A stretch of DNA of 64,000 bases from DASXHD01 sp036488725 (GTDB lineage Bacteria > Myxococcota_A > Polyangia > Polyangiales > Polyangiaceae): the NCBI GenBank assembly GCA_036488725.1, contig DASXHD010000018.1, positions 30,511 through 94,510 on the forward strand, read 5' to 3'. The position numbers and the translations under genes were made by a program. How positions within the stretch are numbered: position 1 is the first letter of the stretch; every line of letters starts with the position of its first letter. A model generated the notes under the pieces. The model had not been told where the DNA came from. It did not search any database and worked only from the letters and a program-made list of their open reading frames with translations. Shown in pieces: positions 26,063 through 33,075 of the stretch.

Positions 26063-27250
26063 TTGCTCTCGTTCGAAGAAGCCCAGACACGCGTGCTCGC
26101 GCTCGCGAAGACGCTCGCGTCCGAGCGTGCGGATCTCGCCGCCGCGCTCGGGCGCGTGCTCGCCGACGACGTGCGAGCCTCGGTGGATGCGCCGGCGTTC
26201 GACGCGAGCACGATGGACGGTTACGCGGTGCGCGCCGGCGAGGTCGGCGACGCGATGCCGGTCGTCGGTGAGTCGCGCGCGGGCGGGAGCGCGCCCGACC
26301 TTCCGCCGAGGAGCGCGTGCCGAATTTTCACGGGTGCGCCGATGCCGGCGGGCGCGGACGCAGTCGTGATGCAAGAAGAGGCCGACCGCGACGGCGATCG
26401 CGTTCGTTTTCGGACGCGGCCTGCGCCGGGCGCGTTCGTGCGACACCGCGGCGACGATTTGCGCGCCGGCGAAGTCGCGCTCGCGCGCGGCACGCGCGTC
26501 GGCGCCGCGGAAGTTGCAATGCTCGCGAGCCTCGACTGCGCGAGCGCGCTCGTCGCGCGTGCGCCGCGCGTCGCGATCGTTCCGACCGGGGACGAGCTGC
26601 GCGCTCCCGGCGCGTCCGGCACGGCGGCGTCCATTCCCGAGTCCAATTCGCCCGCGCTCGCGGCGATGGCCTCGCGCGCCGGCGCGAAAGTCGATCGACG
26701 CCCGCCCGTCGGCGACGACGCCGCGCGCGCGCGCGAAGCGTTCGAGTCGGCGCTCGCGGCGAGCGACGTCTTGGTCACGATCGGCGGCGTCAGCGTCGGC
26801 GAGCACGACGTCGTGAAAGACGCGCTCGAGGCGTGCGGCGTGCGTTTGGATTTTTGGCGCGTCGCGATCAAACCAGGCAAGCCGCTCGCCGTCGGCACGC
26901 GCGGCGACACGGTCGTGATTGGATTGCCCGGAAATCCGGTGTCGGCGCTCGTCACCTTCGCGCTCTTCGGCGTGCCGCTACTCCGCGTGATGCAAGGCGA
27001 TCGCTTGCCGCGTCCGCGCGCGCGTCGCGCGACGCTCGCGTCGCCGGTCGCGCGCAAAGCAGGCCGGCTCGAGCTCGCTCGCGCGCGTCTCGACGAGAGC
27101 GGCCGCGTCCAATTGCTTCCGAATCAAGCGAGCGCCGCGATCGTCGGACTCTGCCGCGCCGACGTGCTTGCGTGCATCCCCGCGGATTGCGAGCGTCTCG
27201 AAGCGGGCGCCGCGATCGACGTGTACGATCGCGAGGAGCTCGGCCTATGA
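26063..27250 (+). CDS. moeA: Molybdopterin molybdenumtransferase
   Basis: 395 residues from TTG 26063; no ATG/GTG gives the full N-terminus. It inserts molybdenum into adenylated molybdopterin. Seen: FDASTMDGYAVRA, RIFTGAPMPAGADAVVMQE, the MPT-binding TGDEL, TIGGVSVGEHD and GLPGNPVSALV. All are typical MoeA segments. First gene of a Mo block: moeA-moaC-two ArsA-like ATPases-moaE-modABC, each joint overlapping by 1-4 bp. Confidence 0.94.
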   Translation: MLSFEEAQTRVLALAKTLASERADLAAALGRVLADDVRASVDAPAFDASTMDGYAVRAGEVGDAMPVVGESRAGGSAPDLPPRSACRIFTGAPMPAGADAVVMQEEADRDGDRVRFRTRPAPGAFVRHRGDDLRAGEVALARGTRVGAAEVAMLASLDCASALVARAPRVAIVPTGDELRAPGASGTAASIPESNSPALAAMASRAGAKVDRRPPVGDDAARAREAFESALAASDVLVTIGGVSVGEHDVVKDALEACGVRLDFWRVAIKPGKPLAVGTRGDTVVIGLPGNPVSALVTFALFGVPLLRVMQGDRLPRPRARRATLASPVARKAGRLELARARLDESGRVQLLPNQASAAIVGLCRADVLACIPADCERLEAGAAIDVYDREELGL

Positions 27251-27705
27251 AGCTCTCGCACATCGACGACAAGGGCCGCGTACGGATGGTCGACGTCGGC
27301 GACAAGCCCACGACCGATCGCGTGGCCCGCGCAGAAGCGATCGTCACGATGAGCAAAAAGACGCGGGCGCTTGCCACGAGCGGCCGCGGAAAGAAAGGCG
27401 ACGTCCTCGCCGCCGCGCGGATCGCGGGGATTCAAGCCGGAAAACGCACGCCCGAGTGGATCCCGCTCTGCCATCACGTCGCGCTCTCGTCGATCGCGAT
27501 CGACATCACCGCTGCGGCGCGGGGCCTCCGCATCGAAGCGACCGCGCGCGCAGTCGACCGCACCGGCGTCGAGATGGAAGCGCTCGTCGCCGCGAGCGCC
27601 GCGGCGCTCACGGTTTACGACATGCTCAAATCGGTCGAGCGGGGGATGACGCTCTCGGTTCGTCTGCTCGAGAAGCGCGGCGGCAAGGCGGATTGGCGAC
27701 GATGA
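27247..27705 (+). CDS. moaC: Cyclic pyranopterin monophosphate synthase
   Basis: 152 residues; ATGA overlap with moeA. MoaC converts the 3',8-cyclo-GTP intermediate made by MoaA to cPMP. Seen: RMVDVGDKP, GKKGDVLAAARIAGIQAGKRT, the active-site LCHH segment (usually LCHP) and GVEMEALVAASAAALTVYDMLK. No moaA gene is in the window. Confidence 0.93.
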   Translation: MKLSHIDDKGRVRMVDVGDKPTTDRVARAEAIVTMSKKTRALATSGRGKKGDVLAAARIAGIQAGKRTPEWIPLCHHVALSSIAIDITAAARGLRIEATARAVDRTGVEMEALVAASAAALTVYDMLKSVERGMTLSVRLLEKRGGKADWRR

Positions 27706-28613
27706 TCGACGCGCTCCTCGCGCGACGCCTCCTGCTCGTGACGGGCAAGGGCGGCGTCGGAAAGACGACGATCTCCGCGGCGCTCGCGCGCGTGGCGGCC
27801 GCGAAGCACGCGCGCGTCCTCGCCGCCGAGATCAGCTACGAGTCGCCGCGCGACGACGAAGGCGGAAGCGGCACGCTCACCTCGCCGCTCGCGGCCGCGC
27901 TCGGTGTTCCGCCGCTCGTCGACGAGCCGCGGCGCGTTTCGGATCGTCTCTTCGCGGCGCGCCTCTCGCCGCTCGCCGGGCACCTTCAGTTTCTACGCGA
28001 CACGCTTCCGATGCGTCTCCTCGCCGATGCCGCGATGCGCTCGGCCGCGGTCCGCCGCTTCTTCCACGCCGCGCCGACGCTCGCCGAGCTCGGGATTCTT
28101 TATCGGCTGCTCGATTTGTTGAAGCAACCGTGGGACGTCGTCGTCTGCGACTTGCCGGCGACGGGTCACGCGCTCGCGCTCGCGCAGGTCCCGCAGGCGC
28201 TCGCGACCGTGCTTCGCGCCGGGCCGATTCACGCCGCCGCGCAAGAGGGGCTCGCCACGCTGCGCGATCCGAAAAAGACGACGAGCGTCCTCGTCTCGCT
28301 GCCCGATCCGCTCCCGGTGAGCGAAGCGCTCGAGCTCCACGAGGGCCTGCGCAAGCTCGCGATCGACTGCGCGATGGTCGTGCTCAATCGCGTGCCGTCG
28401 AACCCGTTCACGCCGGAGGAGCGCACCGCCGTCGAGCGCATGGTGGTCGACCGCGCGCGCACGCTCGGCGCGCGCAGGCTGCCGCGGATCGATCGCGCCG
28501 CGGTCGCGCACGAGCGGCTCGTACGCGAGCTCGGGCTGCCGGTGCGCACGGTGCGCGAGCTGGACGACGAAATCGTCGCGCGCGTCGCCGCGCATCTCGG
28601 AGGCGACGCGTGA
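27702..28613 (+). CDS. ArsA-family ATPase (first of pair)
   Basis: 303 residues; ATGA overlap with moaC. Deviant Walker A GKGGVGKTT at about 14-22, a switch-like DLPATGHALALAQVP (compare DTAPTGHTLRLL of ArsA/Get3), and a LNRVPSNPF segment. The family comprises dimeric ATPases for arsenite export or tail-anchored protein handling. There is no ArsB, ArsR or arsenite Cys triad here. Position inside the Mo cofactor operon next to a second ArsA-like gene suggests the two form a hetero-pair; client unknown. Confidence 0.82.
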   Translation: MIDALLARRLLLVTGKGGVGKTTISAALARVAAAKHARVLAAEISYESPRDDEGGSGTLTSPLAAALGVPPLVDEPRRVSDRLFAARLSPLAGHLQFLRDTLPMRLLADAAMRSAAVRRFFHAAPTLAELGILYRLLDLLKQPWDVVVCDLPATGHALALAQVPQALATVLRAGPIHAAAQEGLATLRDPKKTTSVLVSLPDPLPVSEALELHEGLRKLAIDCAMVVLNRVPSNPFTPEERTAVERMVVDRARTLGARRLPRIDRAAVAHERLVRELGLPVRTVRELDDEIVARVAAHLGGDA

Positions 28614-29767
28614 GAAAATCCGACTCGGGCGAGCGGCCGTACATCGCGCGTCTCCTCGGCGAGAAGCGCGTCGTCGTCTGCTGCGGCGCCGGCGGCGTCG
28701 GCAAGACGACGACCGCCGCCGCGCTTGGTCTCGCCGCCGCGACCCTCGGCAAGCGCACGCTCGTCCTCACGATCGATCCCGCGCGCCGCCTCGCCGAGGC
28801 CATCGGCTCGCCTCAAACGGCGCGCGCGCCCGTACCCGTCGCGGACACGCGCCTCGCTGCCGTCGGCATCCAAGGCACGCTCTCGACCTGGATGGTCGAC
28901 CCGCGCGTCGTCTTCGAGCGCATGGTCAACCGCCTCACGACCGACCCAGCGCAGGCCGCGTCGATTCTGCAAAATCGAATTTACCGCGCGCTCGCCGACC
29001 TCGTCGCCGGCATGCAGGAATACACCGCCGCCGAGGCGCTCTATGGCTTCGTCGAGAGCGGCGACTACGATCTCGTCGTCCTCGACACGCCGCCGTCGCG
29101 CAACGCGCTCGATTTCCTCGAAGCACCGCGCAAGCTCTCCCTCTTCCTCGACGAGCGCATCATCGGCGCGTTTTTGCCCGGCGCCGGCGGCGGCGGAATT
29201 TTTCGTTCTCGCGCGCGTCAGGTCGCGCACGGCGTCTTCGCGCGCATCTTCGGCGAAGGATTCTTCGAAGAGCTCCAGCAGTTCCTCGCCGCGTTTTCCG
29301 GCATGTTCACCGCGATGCGCTCGCACGCCGAGTCGGTGCGCACGCTCCTCAAGAGCGACGCGTCGAGCTTCGTCGTCATCGCGAGCCCCGAGCCCGCCGC
29401 GCTCGCCGAGGCCGCGCACCTCGAGCGCACGCTCACCGGCGACATGCAGCTGCCCTTCTCCGGCTACATCTTGAATCGCAGCTGGGCTTACACGCGCGGC
29501 CTCCTCTCGCCGTCCCAGCTCGAGCTCCCCGCGAACGCGACGGCCGTCGACCACGCCGCGCTCGCCAAGCTCGAACAGCTCGCCGCCGAAGAGCTCGGCC
29601 TCGCCGAGCGCGACCGCCGTCTCCTCGCGTCGCTCCGTCATCCCGGCGCCGAAGCCGTCGCCACGCCGCAGCTCGACGGCGACATCGACTTCGCCGCGCT
29701 GCTCCTCATCGCCGAGAGCCTCGTCGCGTGCCCCTCGGAAGATGGGGTACAACCGTCGCACCGCTGA
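28610..29767 (+). CDS. ArsA-family ATPase (second of pair)
   Basis: 385 residues from GTG 28610 (GTGA overlap). Walker A GAGGVGKTTT, TIDPARRLAEAIG (typical switch region of ArsA/Get3), and DTPPSRNALDFLEAP. A hydrophobic, Gly/Phe-rich stretch (LPGAGGGGIF...FARIFGEGFFEELQQFLAAF) in the middle resembles the helical client-binding subdomain of this superfamily. It is coupled to the first ArsA gene and to moaE (TGATG). Function in the Mo block is open. Confidence 0.82.
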   Translation: MRKSDSGERPYIARLLGEKRVVVCCGAGGVGKTTTAAALGLAAATLGKRTLVLTIDPARRLAEAIGSPQTARAPVPVADTRLAAVGIQGTLSTWMVDPRVVFERMVNRLTTDPAQAASILQNRIYRALADLVAGMQEYTAAEALYGFVESGDYDLVVLDTPPSRNALDFLEAPRKLSLFLDERIIGAFLPGAGGGGIFRSRARQVAHGVFARIFGEGFFEELQQFLAAFSGMFTAMRSHAESVRTLLKSDASSFVVIASPEPAALAEAAHLERTLTGDMQLPFSGYILNRSWAYTRGLLSPSQLELPANATAVDHAALAKLEQLAAEELGLAERDRRLLASLRHPGAEAVATPQLDGDIDFAALLLIAESLVACPSEDGVQPSHR

Positions 29768-30195
29768 TGCACGCCGAAATTCGAGACCACGCGATCGTGA
29801 TCGACGAAGTGGTCGCGCGCGTCGCGCGTCCGGGCGCCGGCGGCATCGACGTCTTCGTCGGCGTCGTGCGCGACGAAAACGACGGGCAATCCGTCGTGCT
29901 CCTCGAGTACGAAGCGTACCGGCCGATGGCGCTCGCCGAGATGCAGCGTATCGGCGAAGACATCGAACGGACCGACGGCGTTCGCGTCGCCGCGTGTCAC
30001 CGAGTCGGCTCGCTCCGCGTCGGCGATCTCGCGATCGTGTGCGCCGCGAGCGCGCCGCACCGCGCCGAAGCGTTCGCCGCGTGCCGCGCGCTCATCGACG
30101 AGATCAAACATCGCGTCCCGATCTGGAAACGCGAGCACGGCCCGGACGGCGCCCACTGGGTCGGCTGGCGCGACGCCCGCTGCGGTCACGGATGA
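29767..30195 (+). CDS. moaE: Molybdopterin synthase large subunit
   Basis: 142 residues from ATG 29767 (TGATG overlap); an in-frame upstream GTG inside the ATPase gene was not preferred. Seen: FVGVVRDENDGQSVVLLEYEAY, HRVGSLRVGDLAIV, HRAEAFAACRALIDEIKHRVPIWKRE, all MoaE hallmarks including the catalytic lysines. It pairs with MoaD, encoded convergently 2 kb away. Confidence 0.93.
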   Translation: MHAEIRDHAIVIDEVVARVARPGAGGIDVFVGVVRDENDGQSVVLLEYEAYRPMALAEMQRIGEDIERTDGVRVAACHRVGSLRVGDLAIVCAASAPHRAEAFAACRALIDEIKHRVPIWKREHGPDGAHWVGWRDARCGHG

Positions 30196-30917
30196 AAGCC
30201 TGGGTCCTCCCGCTCGCATTGCTTGCATTCTGCAACCACCCGAAGACGACGGTCGGCGCCGCGATCAGCTTGAAAGAGTCGATGGAGGCGATTCACCCGC
30301 GGCTCGAGAAGTCGCGCGGTCACGCGATCGAATTCGCCTTCGGTGCGAGCGGCGACCTCGCCTCGCAGATGGATCGTGGCGCGCCGTTCGACGTGCTCGC
30401 GACCGCCGGCGACGAGCCGCGCCTCCACGCGATCGCCGACGAGCGCTGCACGCTCGCGTGGAACACGCTCGTCCTCGTGCATCGTAAGGACACACCGACG
30501 ACGACATGGACGACGCTCGATCGGACGCCGCCGGCGTTTCGTCTCGCGATCGGTCTCACGCCGCAAGTGCCCGCGGGGGTCTACGCCGAAGAAGCGCTGC
30601 ATGCGCTCGGCGAGTGGGACGCGGTCGCGCCGAAGATCGTCCGCGGCACCAACGTCCGCCACGTGCTCGATCTGGTCGCGCGCGGCGAAGCCGACGCGGG
30701 CATCGTCTACGCGACCGACGTCGCGATTCGTCCGGAGGTCGAGTCGCTCGGCGAGGTCCCCGACGCGGCGCGCCCGAACGTGCGATATCCCGTCTGGGTC
30801 GCGAAGTCCGCAAGCCAAGACGCGCGCGCGATCGCCGCGCTTCTTTGCGACGACGAAACGAAGCGCGCGCTCGTTTCGCACGGCTTTTTGGACCATCCAC
30901 CCAAAAAGAATCCGTGA
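30192..30917 (+). CDS. modA: Molybdate-binding periplasmic protein
   Basis: 241 residues; overlaps moaE by 4 bp (ATGA). The N-terminal signal is short (VLPLALLAFCNHP) and the mature start TTVGAAISLKESMEAI is the ModA equivalent of the AAASL segment. ASGDLASQMDRGAPFDVLATA contains the oxyanion-binding serine motif; GEADAGIVYATDV is typical of the C-lobe. It delivers molybdate or tungstate to ModBC. Confidence 0.9.
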   Translation: MKAWVLPLALLAFCNHPKTTVGAAISLKESMEAIHPRLEKSRGHAIEFAFGASGDLASQMDRGAPFDVLATAGDEPRLHAIADERCTLAWNTLVLVHRKDTPTTTWTTLDRTPPAFRLAIGLTPQVPAGVYAEEALHALGEWDAVAPKIVRGTNVRHVLDLVARGEADAGIVYATDVAIRPEVESLGEVPDAARPNVRYPVWVAKSASQDARAIAALLCDDETKRALVSHGFLDHPPKKNP

Positions 30918-31558
30918 GCCCCTTCGCCGTTTCGCTGCGCGTGGTGCTGCCGGCGCTCGTCTTCGTCGTGCCGCTCGGCGCGGCGGCCGGACATTTTTTG
31001 GCGCGCGGACGAGGACCGCTGCGCGCCGCGCTCGACGCGCTCGTGCTCGTTCCGCTCGTCCTGCCGCCATCGGTCGTCGGGTACGGCCTCTTGCTGGTGC
31101 TCGGCCGGCACGGCGCGATCGGCTCGCTCCTCGAGAAGATGTTCGACGTCCGCCTCGTCTTCACGAGCGCCGGCGCGTCGATCGCGGCGGTCGCGGTCGC
31201 GCTTCCTCTCATGGCCAAGGCCGCGGAGGCCGCGTTCGCACGTGTCGACAAAAACCTCGAGGACGCAGCGCTCGCGAACGGCCTCTCGCGCGCGGCGACG
31301 TTTCGCATCGTGACGCTCCCACTCGCGCTCCCCGGGCTCGCCGCAGCGACCACGCTCGCAGCGCTCCGCGCGCTCGGCGAGTTCGGCGCGACGCTCACGT
31401 TCGCGGGGTACTCGTCGCAAACCGCGACCGCGCCGCTCGAAGTCTACTTCGCGATGCAGCAAGGCAAAGACGCACGCGCCCTCTCGCTCTCGCTCGCGCT
31501 CGTCGTCGTCTCGACCGCGGCGGCGCTCGCCTTCCACGCGTGGAGCCGCAAGCGATGA
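30914..31558 (+). CDS. modB: Molybdate ABC permease
   Basis: 214 residues from GTG 30914 (GTGA overlap with modA). Five or six TM helices; LVLPPSVVGYGLL and the EAA loop EDAALANGLSRAATFRIVTLPLALPG contact ModC. LGEFGATLTFAGY is characteristic of ModB. It forms the inner-membrane channel of ModABC. Confidence 0.92.
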   Translation: MSPFAVSLRVVLPALVFVVPLGAAAGHFLARGRGPLRAALDALVLVPLVLPPSVVGYGLLLVLGRHGAIGSLLEKMFDVRLVFTSAGASIAAVAVALPLMAKAAEAAFARVDKNLEDAALANGLSRAATFRIVTLPLALPGLAAATTLAALRALGEFGATLTFAGYSSQTATAPLEVYFAMQQGKDARALSLSLALVVVSTAAALAFHAWSRKR

Positions 31559-32172
31559 GCGATTTGGTGATCGACGTCCGCGCGCGCGCCGGCTCGTTCG
31601 AGCTCGATGCGCGATTCACCGCGCGGTCCGGCGTGACCGTCCTCTTCGGCCCGACCGCGAGCGGAAAAACGATGACCCTGCGCCTCGTCGCCGGCGTCGA
31701 TCGCCCGGATTCCGGCTCGATCCGCTTCGGCGATCGGGCGCTCGACGCGCTCCCGCCGAACGAGCGCGCCCTCGGCTGGGCGCCGCAAGACGCCGCCCTC
31801 TGGCCGCACCGCTCCGCGATCGATCACCTCCTCCCCTTCGCGACCGCAGCGCGCGCTCGCGATCTCTTGGCGCTCGTCGGGCTCGCTCCTCACGCAGCGC
31901 GCAAACCCACGCGCCTATCCGGCGGCGAGCGCCAGCGCCTCTCCTTCGCGCGCGCGCTCGCGCGCGAGCCCTCGCTCCTCCTCCTCGACGAGCCCTTCTC
32001 CGCCCTCGACGACGCCGCCCGCGCCGAAATGGGCGATCTCGTCCGCACCCAAGCCGCCCGCGGCGCAACCATCCTCTTCGTCACCCACGACCGCCCCGAA
32101 GCCACCCGCCTCGCCGACGCCTTCATCCTCTTCACCTCCGGCCACACCCGCGAATCCGCATCGCTCCCGTGA
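31555..32172 (+). CDS. modC: Molybdate ABC ATPase
   Basis: 205 residues; ATGA overlap with modB. Walker A GPTASGKT, Q-loop GWAPQDAALWPH, ABC signature LSGGERQRLSFARAL, Walker B LLLLDEPFSALD and VTHDRPEA. It lacks the C-terminal MOP/TOBE regulatory domain of longer ModC proteins (about 350 aa in E. coli), so molybdate feedback on the ATPase is not expected. Last gene of the plus-strand Mo block. Confidence 0.92.
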   Translation: MSDLVIDVRARAGSFELDARFTARSGVTVLFGPTASGKTMTLRLVAGVDRPDSGSIRFGDRALDALPPNERALGWAPQDAALWPHRSAIDHLLPFATAARARDLLALVGLAPHAARKPTRLSGGERQRLSFARALAREPSLLLLDEPFSALDDAARAEMGDLVRTQAARGATILFVTHDRPEATRLADAFILFTSGHTRESASLP

Positions 32173-32270
32173 GAGAAACAGAAGATCGAAAGACCAGAAG
32201 CCGAGAAGAAGCCATTTTATTTGTAAACTACAAATAAATCTTCTGGTCTTCTGAACTTCCTGTTTCTCTC
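32171..32270. terminator. AT-rich nested inverted repeat between convergent Mo genes
   Basis: Outer arms of about 30 bp (32171-32200 and 32239-32270; GAGAGAAACAG at one end, CTGTTTCTCTC at the other, and GACCAGAAG/CTTCTGGTC inside) enclose a perfect 10-bp inner hairpin, TTTATTTGTA / TACAAATAAA (32216-32225 and 32229-32238), with loop AAC. The region is far more AT-rich than its surroundings. It sits between modC and moaD and can act as a bidirectional terminator; a small hairpin element is the alternative. Confidence 0.7.
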
Positions 32271-32278
32271 TTGGGCGA

Positions 32279-32524
32279 TTAGCCTCCGGAGACGGGTGGG
32301 ATGAGCGCGAGGACGTCGCCGCCGGCAAGCGGCTCGTCCGCATCGGCGAAGCGTTCGTTGCGCGCGATGCGGATGCTCGCCATGCGATCCGCGAGGCCGC
32401 GCGCGTCGCCGATCCACCGCGCGAAATCGCCGACCGTCGCGATCCCGTCGGGCAAGTCGCACGTCTCCTCGTCGCGCGCGACGACGTCGCGCACGCCCGC
32501 GAAATAGAGCACGCGCACCCGCAT
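32279..32524 (-). CDS. moaD: Molybdopterin synthase sulfur carrier subunit
   Basis: 81 residues from ATG 32524. Ubiquitin-like beta-grasp protein: MRVRVLYFAGVRDV at the start, and LALIPPVSGG with the essential C-terminal Gly-Gly that is adenylated and thiocarboxylated. It shares TGATG with moaB upstream. A longer in-frame open frame inside moaB was rejected because the family begins here. Confidence 0.93.
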   Translation of the reverse strand: MRVRVLYFAGVRDVVARDEETCDLPDGIATVGDFARWIGDARGLADRMASIRIARNERFADADEPLAGGDVLALIPPVSGG

Positions 32525-33063
32525 CACTTCTTCGTGCCCGAATGGTGCCCGTGTCGCCCGCTCGCGACCTCCACCGCGTGCGGCAGCATGTCGACGAGAA
32601 GCGACGCGCCGAGCTCGGCGGCCTCCGGGCTCCCGGGAATCGCCACGACGATCGTCTCGTGAACGACGCCGGCGGTCGCCCGCGAGAGCATCGCGCGCCC
32701 GCCGAGCGCGTTCTCGTGATCCGGGTTGCTGCGCCAAGGCGACGCCGTGCTCCACGAGCGCCGGCGAAACTCCTCGCCGAACCCGTCGATGCGTTTTTGG
32801 TAGAGCGGCTCGATCGCCTCCGGCGTCACGTCGCGCGGCGCGAGCCCGGTCCCGCCGCACAAGATGATCGCGTCCGCCTCGTTCGAGACCGATGCCGAGC
32901 GCACGAGCTCACGAATGACGAGCATCTCGTCGCGCACCGGCATGTGACGCCGCACGGCGAAACCCGCCTCGCCGAGCTTCCCCGCAAGCACGTCGCCCGA
33001 GGCGTCGTCCTTGCTGCTTCGCGTGTCGCTCACGGTGACGAGAAGAATTCGTACCTGCGCCAT
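32524..33063 (-). CDS. moaB: Molybdopterin adenylyltransferase-like (MoaB/MogA)
   Basis: 179 residues from ATG 33063 (a TTG two codons earlier is possible). Seen: RILLVTVSDTRSSKDDASGDVL, IILCGGTGLAPRDVTPEA, GFGEEFRR and AMLSRATAGV, the MoaB/MogA core that binds molybdopterin and ATP. Between GFGEEFRRRSW and RAMLSRA there is an extra stretch of about 16 residues (TASPWRSNPDHENALGG) that I do not expect in the family. It starts 12 nt after the MutS-like stop, so it may share that transcript. Confidence 0.88.
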   Translation of the reverse strand: MAQVRILLVTVSDTRSSKDDASGDVLAGKLGEAGFAVRRHMPVRDEMLVIRELVRSASVSNEADAIILCGGTGLAPRDVTPEAIEPLYQKRIDGFGEEFRRRSWSTASPWRSNPDHENALGGRAMLSRATAGVVHETIVVAIPGSPEAAELGASLLVDMLPHAVEVASGRHGHHSGTKK

Positions 33064-33075
33064 CCCCAAACGGTA

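Noticed and set aside
27702..29767. Arsenic resistance operon
   Set aside because: ArsA-like ATPases occur without arsB, arsR or the arsenite-binding Cys residues and lie inside a Mo-cofactor operon.
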